Source of the DNA: Pantoea sp. Ep11b
GTDB taxonomy: Bacteria > Pseudomonadota > Gammaproteobacteria > Enterobacterales > Enterobacteriaceae
Length of the DNA stretch: 64,000 bases
Direction: 5' to 3'
Assembly: GCF_040783975.1 (NCBI RefSeq)
Contig: NZ_CP160631.1
Coordinates: forward strand, 2,728,001-2,792,000
Below, one piece after another: positions 1 through 8,434 of the stretch (positions within the stretch are counted from its first letter, which is position 1; each line of letters opens with the position of its first letter). A program made the position numbers and the translations under genes. Below the pieces are notes generated by a model. The model worked only from the letters and a program-made list of their open reading frames with translations. It was not told the DNA's origin and searched no databases.

Positions 1-603
1 TCCCTGTAGTGATCGACAGCGGTTTCTCTGTCGTGATCAGTGCGCGAACGGCAAGCCATCATAGCGACTGGCTAATGACACTTTTTTTACAGTGCGGTCG
101 AAAAGCGCGGCGCTGCCAGCGATTTCTGGCAGAAAAATGAGATCTGGATCATCTGTATAGCATCTCTGTTACACAATAACCGCAATTTCGGCGGTTTTCA
201 GTCTTTCCTCAGTGAATTGCTGCTAAGAAAATTAGTTTAACAGGCGTAATGTTTTGTTCTGTCTGAGAACCCTTTACGGGTCCGTTTAAACTTTTTTTTT
301 CATCATCGGTGATTGTAAAATTATGTGTGATGACAGGGGAAAAAAGCTGAAAAGGTTCCTATTTTTACCGTTATAACGTACTGTATCCGTGCTCTTCATC
401 GCTTTCTGCCGCCTGGACAGAGAGCGTTGGTGCGCTTTTTGCATTTTGCTGGTTTTCAACTATCAAAGTGGCACTTTCAAAGTGACTGTCAGGCGACAAA
501 TTATTAAGCAGAATGATTTAAAGCCTTTATGATAACTCTCAGATGTGAAGCAAATGGACGTTTACAGCAGTAACCGGGTTCTACTAATAAAAAGAGGTAA
601 TCC
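1..603. other. Intergenic region, left edge
   Basis: I see no convincing gene here. Visible elements are an imperfect inverted repeat near 9-40 (GATCGACAG against CTGTCGTGATC), a long T run near 292-300 after a weak ACCC/GGGT stem, and an AAAGTG-G-CACTTT palindrome at 465-477 followed by a third copy of AAAGTG at 479-484. The palindrome lies about 120 bases before the next gene and could be an operator, but nothing in the sequence names a regulator. Confidence 0.4.
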
Positions 604-1281
604 ATGAAAGAACGGCCGATTCTTTTTTCCGAACAGCGTGTTCGTGCCCTGTTGGTTGGCCAGCAAACACAAACCCGGCGCATTATGAAAACGCAGGCTT
701 TTGGTCCGGGACAGGATCATCACGAAGGCGTACACGCTTTCGATGTGAGCGCGAACCATCTTCATGGCTATAAGATGATGTCGATGACGGACATCAGCTA
801 CCAGTGCCCGTATGGCAAACCCGGCGACATTCTCTGGGTGCGTGAAACCTGGCGTGGTCCCATGGTGCCAGAGCACGATCTGGCAGAATATGACCGCGAC
901 CCGACGCCGTTTCGTCAGCCGGAATTTTGCCAGTACCGGGCAGACAGCAACGAACTGGGTCAGCATGCGATGAGTACGCCGGAAGCCGAAGAGTTTGGCT
1001 GGCAGACCGCCATCCACATGCCGCGCTGGGCCAGCCGCATCAATCTGGAGATTACGGGCGTACGTGCGGAAAAAATTCAGGATATCAGTGAAGATGACAT
1101 CATGGCGGAAGGCGTACAGACCGATTCGCACTTCCTCAATAATTTCTTCACCATGAACGTCAATTCGGAGTCGCCCAAAGAGGCGTACCGCAAAGCGTGG
1201 CAAAAACAGTACGGTGCCACCAGCTGGGAAGTTAACCCCTGGGTCTGGGTCATTGAATTTCAGCGTGTTGAACGCAAATAA
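604..1281 (+). CDS. Phage-type conserved protein, function unknown
   Basis: This encodes 225 residues. The N-terminus (MKERPILFS, then RALLVGQQTQTRR at about 14-26) matches from memory a family of proteins common in lambdoid prophages and phage remnants of enterobacteria, often labelled morphogenetic or ASCH-like. The biochemical role of that family is not known to me, so none is assigned. An AAAGAGG ribosome-binding site sits 7 bases before the ATG. No other phage gene is visible nearby, so it looks like an orphan left from a prophage or a domesticated copy. A hairpin with TAACCCGC / GCGGGTTA arms begins at the stop codon (1279-1308), and a stronger terminator follows at 1371-1397. Confidence 0.6.
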   Translation: MKERPILFSEQRVRALLVGQQTQTRRIMKTQAFGPGQDHHEGVHAFDVSANHLHGYKMMSMTDISYQCPYGKPGDILWVRETWRGPMVPEHDLAEYDRDPTPFRQPEFCQYRADSNELGQHAMSTPEAEEFGWQTAIHMPRWASRINLEITGVRAEKIQDISEDDIMAEGVQTDSHFLNNFFTMNVNSESPKEAYRKAWQKQYGATSWEVNPWVWVIEFQRVERK

Positions 1282-1370
1282 CCCGCCAGAACCACGCTTT
1301 GCGGGTTAAATCACAGACAACGGCCGCGCTAACGGGTTGAATAGGCCTTCAGCCCTGAAGTCAGAATCTG

Positions 1371-1397
1371 ATGCCAGCATTCGATGCTGGCATTTTT
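1371..1397 (+). terminator. Rho-independent terminator before mtfA
   Basis: A perfect 10-bp stem (ATGCCAGCAT, loop TCG, ATGCTGGCAT) is followed by a run of five T. It ends transcription from the left 50 bases ahead of mtfA, so mtfA needs its own promoter or readthrough. Confidence 0.8.
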
Positions 1398-1449
1398 ATG
1401 TCTGGCGCGTCAGGATAGCCAGAGAGTCCGGTTCTGTGCAGGAGTTACG

Positions 1450-2223
1450 ATGTTTAAATGGCCCTGGAAAACGCATAACGACAGGCTGGTTGCCTTGCCC
1501 TGGCAGCAGGGACTGGCGCAACCGATCTTCAGCCCGCTCAGTGAGGCCGAGCGGCAGACGCTGGTCGCGCTGGCGACGCGCTTTCTGCAACAGAAAAAGC
1601 TGGTGGTGATGGAAGGCGCTGAGCTGGATGAACTGCGCAGCGTGCGCATCGCCCTGCTCTTCTGCCTGCCGGTGCTGGAACTGGGCCTGGAGTGGCTGGA
1701 CGGTTTTCATGACGTACTTATCTATCCTGAACCGTTCAGCGTGGCGGATCAGTGGCAGGATGAGGATGGGCTGGTTCACAGCTCACCCGCCGTTCATGCC
1801 GGACAGAGCTGGACGCAGGGGCCGGTGGTGCTCAACTGGCTCGATATTCAGGATTCGTTTGATCTCTCCGGTTTCAATCTGGTCATTCATGAAGTGGCCC
1901 ACAAGCTGGATGCACGCGGCAGTGGTTACACCAGCGGCGTGCCCATGATGCCACTGCGCGATGTGGCGCAGTGGGAAAAAGATCTGCGTGCCGCGATGGC
2001 AGAGATTGAAACGGAAGTGGAACTGGTCGGTGAACAGGCAGCGACTCTCGATCCCTACGCCGCCAGCGATCCAGCGGAGTGCTTCGCCGTCCTCTCTGAA
2101 TACTTTTTTACGGCCCCGGTTCTGCTGGCTGAACGCTTTCCGTCCATGTATCAGCATCTTCAGCACTTTTATCAGCAGGACCCTCTGAGCAGAATAACCG
2201 CAGAGACGGCCCAAAGTGCTTAA
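1450..2223 (+). CDS. mtfA: MtfA, zinc peptidase that binds Mlc
   Basis: This is a 257-residue homologue of E. coli MtfA, a zinc metallopeptidase that binds and inactivates the glucose repressor Mlc (DgsA), thereby influencing ptsG expression. The HEVAH zinc motif is at residues 147-151, and the third ligand glutamate is in DPAECF at about 210. The stretch [16 protein letters not shown] (about 71-86) is typical of the family. An upstream in-frame ATG at 1384 lies inside the terminator stem, so the start at 1450 (MFKWPWK) is preferred: it has a GGAGT ribosome-binding site 9 bases before it and matches the family N-terminus. It is followed by tRNA-Asn, as in E. coli. Confidence 0.93.
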   Translation: MFKWPWKTHNDRLVALPWQQGLAQPIFSPLSEAERQTLVALATRFLQQKKLVVMEGAELDELRSVRIALLFCLPVLELGLEWLDGFHDVLIYPEPFSVADQWQDEDGLVHSSPAVHAGQSWTQGPVVLNWLDIQDSFDLSGFNLVIHEVAHKLDARGSGYTSGVPMMPLRDVAQWEKDLRAAMAEIETEVELVGEQAATLDPYAASDPAECFAVLSEYFFTAPVLLAERFPSMYQHLQHFYQQDPLSRITAETAQSA

Positions 2224-2326
2224 ATCGTGATCGCTTTGCTTTAAAGCTAGCCAGTTGAATGATAATGTATTTTTTGCTGTTGACACCTTCGGGCGACGTC
2301 GTTAATATTCGCCTCGTTCCAACGAT

Positions 2327-2402
2327 TCCTCTGTAGTTCAGTCGGTAGAACGGCGGACTGTTAATCCGTATGTCACTGGTTCGAGTCCAGTCAGAGGAGC
2401 CA
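2327..2402 (+). tRNA. tRNA-Asn (anticodon GTT)
   Basis: A 76-base tRNA with a TCCTCTG / CAGAGGA acceptor stem, anticodon GTT at 2360-2362, GGTTCGAGTCC T-loop region and an encoded CCA at 2400-2402. Asn tRNA genes are frequent integration sites for islands in enterobacteria. I did not find a second copy of its 3' end in this window, so no island appears to be inserted at this copy. Confidence 0.95.
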
Positions 2403-2410
2403 GATTAGAA

Positions 2411-2441
2411 AAAGCAGATATCTCCGGATATCTGCTTTTTT
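2411..2441 (+). terminator. Terminator of tRNA-Asn
   Basis: A 12-bp perfect stem (AAAGCAGATATC / GATATCTGCTTT) with loop TCCG runs into a T tract, 9 bases after the tRNA CCA end. Confidence 0.9.
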
Positions 2442-2578
2442 GCTTTTCGGAAGCCGCAGATTTCTCCTGCGCACGCTTGTTGTCATCTCCCCTGCCGATA
2501 ATGAAAAAGCCGCTGGCGTTAATTTTCTGCACAGCCGCAATTCCCTATTTCACCGGGCTACAGGCAAAGCGATCCGCT

Positions 2579-2608
2579 AAAAACCAGCCGTCAAAACAGA
2601 CCGGCTGG
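2579..2608 (-). terminator. Terminator after the LysM gene
   Basis: Read on the minus strand, a 7-bp stem CCAGCCG / CGGCTGG with an 11-base loop is followed by TTTTT. It lies 18 bases beyond the stop of the LysM gene. Confidence 0.65.
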
Positions 2609-2626
2609 CTTAGTCGACTGACAATA

Positions 2627-2881
2627 TTATTCAGGGATCGTCAGCACCTGACCCGGTGCAATATGATCCGGGTTACTGAGGATGCCCTTATTCGCCTCAA
2701 AGATTTTCATATATTGCGCGCCATCATTGTAAAACTGTTTAGCGATTGCGCTCAGCGTATCACCGGACTTCACGGTATAGCTGCGCGTGCCCGCTGCCGT
2801 CGCGGGTTTATCTTCAACATTTTTATCAACAGCATTTAACAACTCACCGCCAATATTTTTAATATTATCCAGAATGCTCAT
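2627..2881 (-). CDS. Small LysM-domain protein
   Basis: This encodes 84 residues. Residues 33-83 form one LysM repeat ([17 protein letters not shown] at 35-51, ending GQVLTIPE), a fold that binds peptidoglycan-type N-acetylglucosamine chains. The first 30 residues ([17 protein letters not shown]) are a short amphipathic helix. There is no signal peptide or membrane segment. The LysM part resembles that of E. coli YgaU/Kbp, the potassium-binding BON-LysM protein, but the BON domain is absent, so the Kbp function should not be transferred. A GGGGAG site precedes the ATG, and a terminator follows. Confidence 0.8.
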   Translation of the reverse strand: MSILDNIKNIGGELLNAVDKNVEDKPATAAGTRSYTVKSGDTLSAIAKQFYNDGAQYMKIFEANKGILSNPDHIAPGQVLTIPE

Positions 2882-3035
2882 ATTTACTCCCCTATCGTTT
2901 CTGAAACGTTTACTTTAATTAAAAAAACAGGATTGCCAGACAATTACTTCGCGGCGTACGATACACCCGCTTTAATTTTGTGGATTAAACCACTGTTAAA
3001 CGCGAATTAATTTTATAAAAAGAGGGATGTTGAGA

Positions 3036-3296
3036 ATGGGTATATTGTCATGGGTTTTATTCGGACTGCTTGCCGGTGTCATCGCCAGATGCATCATGCC
3101 GGGTAAAGAGAACATGGGTATTTTTATGACCATTGTTCTGGGTATTATCGGCGCGCTGATTGGCGGTGCGGTCAGTACGGCGCTGGGCTTTGGCCAGGTC
3201 AGTGGTTTTAATATTTTCAGCATCGCGATTGCCACCGTCGGTGCCATTATTGTGCTGTTCGTTATTCATAAAATCAGAGCGTGCAAGCAGGCGTAA
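3036..3296 (+). CDS. GlsB/YeaQ/YmgE family small membrane protein
   Basis: An 86-residue, almost wholly hydrophobic protein with three predicted membrane helices (about 2-20, 27-50 and 56-78) and the glycine-rich GIIGALIGGAV segment of the transglycosylase-associated (YeaQ/YmgE/GlsB) family. Members are stress-induced inner-membrane proteins with no established biochemical activity. I chose the ATG at 3036 because AGAGGG at 3021-3026 touches the ATG at 3027 but is well spaced from 3036, and MGILSW is the usual start. It is probably cotranscribed with the YidB-type gene 26 bases downstream. Confidence 0.85.
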   Translation: MGILSWVLFGLLAGVIARCIMPGKENMGIFMTIVLGIIGALIGGAVSTALGFGQVSGFNIFSIAIATVGAIIVLFVIHKIRACKQA

Positions 3297-3322
3297 CGGA
3301 TTAATTTTCAGGGGATAGCAGA

Positions 3323-3703
3323 ATGAGTTTACTGGATACTGTGCTGGCGATGTGCGGCCTGAATAATCAGACCAGTCAGGAAGTGAGAGGCGTGCTGGAG
3401 TGGGTTGAGCAGCAAGGCGGATTGCACACGATCGTCAGTCATCTTCAGAACGGCGAGTACAGCGAAGTGGTTAATTCCTGGCTCGGCGATCAGCAGAACG
3501 TTGCCCTGAGCAGCGATCTGGTGCAGAAGATGATTAACTCTGAGGCCATTGAACAGCTCGCTGCACGAATGGGCATTAACACCAGCGACGCACTGAACCT
3601 GCTGGTAAAATATCTGCCTCAGCTGGTTGATAAAGCCTCTTCCGCAGGCGTAATTGACAAGAAAGCCGATTTAACCGGGCTGGTCAGTCAGTTAACACAC
3701 TAA
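3323..3703 (+). CDS. YidB-family (DUF937) protein
   Basis: A 126-residue soluble protein with the DUF937/YidB pattern: an alpha-helical N-terminus (LLDTVLAMCGL), VLEWVEQQGGL at about 25-35, and a C-terminal LLVKYLPQLVDKASSAGVI. E. coli YidB is similar in length. The function of the family is unknown. An AGGGGATAGCAG ribosome-binding site precedes the ATG. A strong terminator follows directly, so this gene closes a two-gene unit with the GlsB-type gene. Confidence 0.82.
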   Translation: MSLLDTVLAMCGLNNQTSQEVRGVLEWVEQQGGLHTIVSHLQNGEYSEVVNSWLGDQQNVALSSDLVQKMINSEAIEQLAARMGINTSDALNLLVKYLPQLVDKASSAGVIDKKADLTGLVSQLTH

Positions 3704-3720
3704 GCGTAAGGCAACCGGGG

Positions 3721-3760
3721 GATAAAAGCCTGCGGCTAAAGTAGTGGGCTTTTATCTTTT
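3721..3760 (+). terminator. Terminator after yidB-like gene
   Basis: A 10-bp perfect stem GATAAAAGCC / GGCTTTTATC with a 16-base loop is followed by TTTT. Confidence 0.85.
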
Positions 3761-3882
3761 GGGTTGGGTACATGGACTAATTTAGTCTATAAACAAAAGA
3801 TTATCTGTTAACACGAACGCGGGCTGAGGGTATGACAACACCAATAGCCCGCTGACAATAAGCAACTCAGAAGGGAGTGATC

Positions 3883-4117
3883 ATGGCTGACACGCATCCT
3901 CAGCCCGATACCCGCCACACCCATAACCGCCGCCAGCGAATCGCAGTTGCATTATTACAAAGTGGGATACCGGCCTAACAGGGGCCTGCCGAACCGGCTG
4001 CCACAGCTCACCATTAAAGGCCGCTGGCTGGAAGCGCTAGGATTTACGACCGGGCAGAAGATCGAGGTGATCACCGGGCCGGGACAGTTGAGCTTCCGGC
4101 TGGAGGGAGATGCATAA
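3883..4117 (+). pseudogene. symE-like toxin gene, frameshifted
   Basis: An ATG at 3883 with an AAGGGAG site opens a 32-codon frame that stops at about 3979. In the next frame, from about 3948 to the stop at 4115-4117, the sequence encodes HYYKVGYRPNRG and then LTIKGRWLEALGFTTGQKIE, the core of the SymE family of AbrB-fold type I toxins. The total span is 235 bases (one more than a multiple of three), so a single-base change near 3940-3950 joins the frames. In E. coli, SymE is SOS-controlled and silenced by the antisense RNA SymR. I found no clear LexA box here. A 7-bp inverted repeat (GCGGGCT 3819-3825, AGCCCGC 3846-3852) lies in the leader. It is most simply a recently broken gene. Confidence 0.62.
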
Positions 4118-4136
4118 CTGGCTGACCTATACTGTA

Positions 4137-4163
4137 AAACCCCAGCAAAATGAACTGGGGTTT
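4137..4163. terminator. Bidirectional terminator between symE-like and cdi remnants
   Basis: A 9-bp perfect stem AAACCCCAG / CTGGGGTTT with a 9-base loop. A run of T follows on the minus strand (TTTT), weaker on plus. It separates two convergent units: the symE-like gene and the putative immunity gene that ends at 4186. Confidence 0.7.
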
Positions 4164-4185
4164 GGTTGTCACTTACTAATAGAGA

Positions 4186-4416
4186 TCACCTTTTAAATAA
4201 AGGTAAAAGGTGATAGGCAAACCAAAAAATCAGGCTTGCAGGAATAGTACCAAAGGTAGCACCTTTTAACCCACGCCATAAGTTATCAAAATAAAAGACG
4301 CCTTCAGTTAAATAACTTACTCCCTCAAAAAATATAAAAAAAACCACAACAACGAAACTCAATGCTAATTCAAATATCAAAAAAACCTTGGCTAGCACCA
4401 TGAGACTTTTTATCAT
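4186..4416 (-). CDS. Putative CDI immunity protein (two membrane segments)
   Basis: A 76-residue protein with two hydrophobic segments, about 8-32 (VFLIFELALSFVVVVFFIFF lies within it) and about 55-72. It starts inside the end of the upstream toxin-region gene with the ATGA overlap (4413-4416), the usual coupling of cdiA-CT to cdiI. Immunity genes are recognised by position rather than sequence, so the role is inferred from context. A membrane-embedded immunity protein fits a toxin that acts on the inner membrane. The AT-rich base composition differs from the GC-rich neighbourhood, as expected for horizontally exchanged toxin-immunity cassettes. Confidence 0.5.
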   Translation of the reverse strand: MIKSLMVLAKVFLIFELALSFVVVVFFIFFEGVSYLTEGVFYFDNLWRGLKGATFGTIPASLIFWFAYHLLPLFKR

Positions 4417-5837
4417 TTTTTAGTCTCCGTCTTTTCCAAATATCCTGGAACCAATCCTGATGCAACAGAGCCCCCTATATTTCCGACAACTGATGGTAAA
4501 GGATGCTGGGATACTGGTTTTGTAATTGTCCAGACACCGGTCGGCACCCATTCATACTGTTTAGTTACGGGGTTAAGTATTTTATCCATTGGTACTTTGA
4601 TTACGTTGCCTGTCGCATATCCGACTGTTGAACCCGCCTTACTCAACATCGTCGCGATAAAAGGATCATCACCGCTTATTTCCGCCTGATAATAACCGCC
4701 TGCCGCATTCCAGGCCATTGTTGGGTTATAACCTTTACCTGCCGTAATAGCCCCAATTAACCCGGAACCGATAACGTCTGATAATTTCACTTCACCTGTT
4801 GTTCCATACTGGATACCTGCACCTGCGGACATACCCACACCGACAGCAATAAGTTGCTCTTTAGTATTATTCATGGCATTAGTAATAATGGCCTTCCAAC
4901 CCATTATTGCTACCGGCCAAGAAGTTGGGGTCATAATTACATCCATAACCCGATCGCCGTTCGTAATATTTTCCTTCAAAAATTTAAGATCCGAACCGTT
5001 AAGATATTTAACTATCGCCGCCGCATCCGGATCTTTAAGTTTCTCATCCAGCCTTACCTGATGTTTATCCGCATTCAGCGCAACGTTAGTTGCCGCCTGA
5101 ACTAGTTCTTCCCAGCTCAAACAGGTAACACCGCCGCCGGTACAGGCTTCCTGAAGCTCCTTGCTGTTTTCATTACTGATGGCGATGTACTTCTCAGCAA
5201 CCTTATTACAGTCACCACCCGAGGCTTTACAGTCCTGCATTTCTTTATCGAGCGCTCTGGCTTCTGTACTGCTCAGATAGTTATTCTCAACCGCATTCTT
5301 ACCCGCCTGCGCGCCGGTCGCCGCTCTTGCAGTATCGCCCGTCGCCAATCCGCCTGCAAGCCCTGCTGCCAACTGACCGAGCGCGCTGACAACCTGCTTT
5401 TGATCCTCTGTCAGTTCGCTGGCCTTCTTGCCAGGATACATCGTGCTGAGGATCGCTCTGGCCATCAGCTCACCACCTGCAGCACCGGCTGCCCCCGCTG
5501 ATGCGCTGTTACCTGCAAGCTGAGCCAGCACGGCACCTGCGACCGCATGAGCCATAGTATTGGCCAGGACGTTAGTCTGCTCGTGTCCATCGACAAATTT
5601 GCTGGTTGCGTGCTTGATTTTATTGGCGATATACGGTGCCATCCCACCCGCTGCGGCTGCGCCCAGATTACTTGCGCCGAGGCCGCCCAGAACGCCCGTT
5701 ACTGCGGCTGCTGCCATTGAATAGCTGCCGCCGCCATTAAGAGAACTGCCTTTGACGGCATTGGCTTTATATTCCGACGACAATTTACTCTTACTCGCGC
5801 CGACGCTAAGCTCAATTTTGATCCCCGCCTCGCTCAT
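4413..5837 (-). CDS. Orphan CdiA C-terminal region with VENN motif
   Basis: 474 residues corresponding to the C-terminal part of a CdiA/FHA-type exoprotein, without the secretion signal or two-partner (TPS) domain. Residues 1-180 are the glycine/alanine-rich pretoxin region (MAAAAVTGVLGGLGASNLGA; QVVSALGQLAAGLAGGLATG). VENN is at 183-186, the boundary after which variable toxin domains begin. The 288-residue tail starts with a cysteine-bearing helical section (CKASGGDCNKVAEKY, about 202-216) and ends in a glycine-rich hydrophobic region (GNIGGSVASGLVPGYL). I do not recognise the toxin class. An in-frame TAA lies just before the start, so this is either a fragment or an orphan cassette that could be recombined onto an intact cdiA. 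The immunity gene overlaps its stop. Confidence 0.7.
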   Translation of the reverse strand: MSEAGIKIELSVGASKSKLSSEYKANAVKGSSLNGGGSYSMAAAAVTGVLGGLGASNLGAAAAGGMAPYIANKIKHATSKFVDGHEQTNVLANTMAHAVAGAVLAQLAGNSASAGAAGAAGGELMARAILSTMYPGKKASELTEDQKQVVSALGQLAAGLAGGLATGDTARAATGAQAGKNAVENNYLSSTEARALDKEMQDCKASGGDCNKVAEKYIAISNENSKELQEACTGGGVTCLSWEELVQAATNVALNADKHQVRLDEKLKDPDAAAIVKYLNGSDLKFLKENITNGDRVMDVIMTPTSWPVAIMGWKAIITNAMNNTKEQLIAVGVGMSAGAGIQYGTTGEVKLSDVIGSGLIGAITAGKGYNPTMAWNAAGGYYQAEISGDDPFIATMLSKAGSTVGYATGNVIKVPMDKILNPVTKQYEWVPTGVWTITKPVSQHPLPSVVGNIGGSVASGLVPGYLEKTETKK

Positions 5838-6740
5838 ATTGCCGTTGGCAAGAGCTTATCCGGGCTGCATGGTCTGTTTGCATGACATAGCCCAGCCTCT
5901 TTTTTAGCGATGACGTCTGAGCCACTGATGTGGGCATTATTACCGGCGATTAACGTGACGCTACTACTGTACTGCCCACAGCGCTGGCGCTCTGACTTTG
6001 GGTTGTGACGTCACGATTAAGCTGCTGGCGAGTAGAAGCACTGCCGAACGTCACGCCGATACTGCCGCCGCTCATCATGCCGCTCTTTTTAATTTCTTTC
6101 AGGCTGTGGCTATGCTGCTCTCCAGTGGCCGCAGCGATCGCGAGATCACGTCCTGCCTTACGCGCAACACTGTTATCGCCTACTGCGCTGGAACCCGTTA
6201 CACCAAGATCACGTCCGGCGACGATCTGGCTGCCCGTGGTGTTAATAGTCTCAGTACTGGTCGCATCAATTTTTTGCCAGCAGTTTCCGAAACCGCACTG
6301 CGAGGTACCAGTAACGCTTTTACTTCCGGTAATGCGATATCATTCCAGGCATTCAGCAGCAGATCACCCCCGGCTTTGAGGTTAGCTATCGTTGCCCGCT
6401 TTGAGGGTCAGAGAGTCCAGTGAAGTGATGCTGGCCGCTGGTCCAGTCAGGGTTTCGGTATAAGATTTCTTCGTTCCCTTGCCGTTGTCTGCATCCAGGT
6501 GCCAGAGCTGTGACGTAGTCAGGTTATTGATGTCATCGTTAACGCTTTCCAGAGCGACTTTTTTACCGCTAATCGTCGCGCTGACGTTGTTGATATCGTT
6601 CAATGCGCTAAGTTGCAGATCGCCACCAGCCTGGAGCAGACCGGCGTTGAGGTTACAAAGGGTATTCTGGCTATGGATTGTCAGGTCGTTTTTGGCAATC
6701 ACGCTACCTTCGCGCTCATTCATATAAATATCTAAAGAAC
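5838..6740 (-). pseudogene. Decayed filamentous-haemagglutinin/CdiA repeat region
   Basis: The minus strand encodes typical FHA repeat text broken by frameshifts and stops. Near 6735-6382 it reads SVIAKNDLTIHSQ, LLQAGGDLQLSALNDINN and SLDSLTLKAGND. From about 6380 a new frame reads LKAGGDLLLNAWNDIALPE. From about 6270 another reads IVAGRDLGVTGSSAVGDN and SLKEIKKSGMMSGGSIGV. No N-terminal TPS domain and no cdiB partner are present. This is the eroded body of the gene whose C-terminal end is still open downstream, and only about 0.9 kb of what is usually 8-10 kb remains. Confidence 0.85.
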
Positions 6741-6806
6741 CGGATGCAATAAAACGGTGAAGGTATCCGAATAAAACCCACCGTTGCACACCACGCCCCA
6801 CAAATG

Positions 6807-6834
6807 AAAAAGGCCCGCGGGATAGCGAGCCTTT
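6807..6834 (-). terminator. Terminator after the 51-residue gene
   Basis: On the minus strand, AAAGGCTCGC and GCGGGCCTTT form a stem with a five-base loop, followed by TTTTT. It lies 24 bases after the stop of the small gene at 6858. Confidence 0.75.
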
Positions 6835-6857
6835 AACCGGAAAAAACAAAGCCACCC

Positions 6858-7013
6858 TTATTTTTCATGGTAGCGATGCACGGCCGGATAATATTCCAGT
6901 CCATAAAGCTGGCCCAGCGGCAGCAGCAGTTCAACATTGATATCATGCCCGGCTGCCTCTGCCGCAGAACCACTCAGCAGCTGCTCAAACCAGGCTTTCA
7001 GTTTCTGTTTCAT
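6858..7013 (-). CDS. Small protein, 51 residues, unknown
   Basis: The frame encodes 51 residues beginning MKQKLKAWFEQLLSGSA and ending YYPAVHRYHEK. A GGAG ribosome-binding site lies 10 bases before the ATG and a good terminator follows, so it has all the parts of a monocistronic gene. The N-terminal third is a basic amphipathic helix and the rest has no membrane segment. I do not recognise the family. Confidence 0.55.
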   Translation of the reverse strand: MKQKLKAWFEQLLSGSAAEAAGHDINVELLLPLGQLYGLEYYPAVHRYHEK

Positions 7014-7147
7014 CTCAGGTTCTCCGCTTCAGTTGATGCCCTGAGTAAACCCGCTTGCACGCTCCAACAGAAGCAAAAATTTCTGCGCTGCTTATGCCAG
7101 AAATGACAAAGCAGATTCTGACTGGCTGAAAGCCCGCTTCAGGCTGG

Positions 7148-8260
7148 CTACTGCGTGATCAGCGTAACCCAGTTTGCGCCTTTCCCTGCCGGCGCTTCAG
7201 CGACCCGTGTGAGCGTGCCGCGGGCGGAATCGATGGCGTAGCTGCCAATGACGGCGCTTTTCTCTCCGCTGACGATCAGCCATTTCCCCTGCGCATCAAT
7301 CGCCATACTGCGCGGCTGTTTCTCGACCGGCCAGCTGCCGATCAGCGTTAACTCACCCGACTGCTTATCTGCCTGGTAGCCGCTGACGGTGCTGGAGGTG
7401 CGTTCGGTCACATAAATAAATTGCCCATCCGGCGTGATTTTAATGTCTGCCGCCCAGATGCGCGGCGTCGGATCGCTGTAGCCCGCCGGACGCTGCACCC
7501 CATGCTGCAGGTTATATTGCTTTGCCACCGCGTTCGGCCAGCGTTTCAGTTCTGTCAGGGAGCCATCCGCTGCACGCCGGAACTGGGTGATGGTGCCGCT
7601 CATCTCTGCGAGGTTATAGAGGAAACGGTTATCCGGCGAGATCACAGAATGCCGCGCACCGCTGTTCTTCTCACCCTGGACAAAACCGGTTCCCAGCGGC
7701 GTTATCACCCCATCAGCGCTGAATCGGTACTGCAGCACCCGATCCGCACCCAGATTGCCCACATAAAGCGACTGATTGCTGACGTCGGTGATAACCGAGT
7801 GGGCGTGCGGCCCGGTCTTCACCTCACTGGTCACCTGCGCTGTCACTACACCCTTATCATCAATCCGGTAGCTGATGACGATATCGCTGTCATACGAGGC
7901 GGCGAGCAGATAGCGACCCTGTCTGTCGGTGGTGATCCAGGGAAAACTGGCGGACACCGGCGTCACCGCCTGCTTCTGCAGCACACCCTGTGGCCGGGTC
8001 ACGCGCCAGCTGACGATCGCATAGGGCGGCGTGCGCAGTGCGCCATACAGCCATCGGCCATTCGGGCTGGCTGCCAGCGGCATGATCTTTTTCCCGGCGG
8101 GGGTATCGCCCTGCCACTTCAGGCCGCCATCTTTCTCGCTGAGCTGATAGCGGGATACCGTGCCGGATTCCGCGTTCGACACATAAACAAAGGTTGTCGC
8201 CCACAGTGGGCTGCTGCAGAGCAGTGGCAACAGGGCCAGCGCCGGTTTAAGACGGGTCAT
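7148..8260 (-). CDS. Exported lactonase-like seven-bladed beta-propeller
   Basis: 370 residues with a clear signal peptide (hydrophobic 5-20, probable cleavage after SSPLWA). The remainder is a beta-propeller of the 6-phosphogluconolactonase (YbhE/Pgl) type lactonase family. Repeated strand pairs carry the family pattern: FVYVSNAESGTVSRYQL (24-40), LYVGNLGADRVLQY (about 170), RFLYNLAEMSGTI, FIYVTERTSSTVSGYQ (about 280-295) and SMAIDAQGKWLIVSGEKS. Cytoplasmic Pgl lacks a signal peptide, so this exported protein is more likely a periplasmic paralogue acting on an unknown lactone or merely having the propeller fold. Confidence 0.8.
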   Translation of the reverse strand: MTRLKPALALLPLLCSSPLWATTFVYVSNAESGTVSRYQLSEKDGGLKWQGDTPAGKKIMPLAASPNGRWLYGALRTPPYAIVSWRVTRPQGVLQKQAVTPVSASFPWITTDRQGRYLLAASYDSDIVISYRIDDKGVVTAQVTSEVKTGPHAHSVITDVSNQSLYVGNLGADRVLQYRFSADGVITPLGTGFVQGEKNSGARHSVISPDNRFLYNLAEMSGTITQFRRAADGSLTELKRWPNAVAKQYNLQHGVQRPAGYSDPTPRIWAADIKITPDGQFIYVTERTSSTVSGYQADKQSGELTLIGSWPVEKQPRSMAIDAQGKWLIVSGEKSAVIGSYAIDSARGTLTRVAEAPAGKGANWVTLITQ

Positions 8261-8434
8261 AGGGTCACCTCGATAAGTTTGATCTGCGCCAGTGCGCAGC
8301 AGGGTTTACGCTAACCCGGTGAGGCGAGAGTGGCTTTGTGCAACTGTCTGAAATCAGGCGCGAAAGTCTGGAGATGTGACGGCGCAGGGATTTCTGATAG
8401 TGCCTTCCCCCGCCGCCGGAGGAAGGCAAAGGCG

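Noticed and set aside
2327..2402. tRNA-Asn as an island attachment site
   Set aside because: I found no second copy of the tRNA 3' end in the window and no integrase; the genes that follow are small housekeeping-type genes.
2338..2532. Minus-strand frame over tRNA-Asn ending in GLEPVTYGLTVRRSTD
   Set aside because: This is the well-known spurious translation of tRNA sequence in the antisense frame; the tRNA and its terminator explain the region.
5998..6423. Plus-strand open frames in the cdi remnant
   Set aside because: They are antisense to FHA-type repeat coding text, have no ribosome-binding site and no family similarity.
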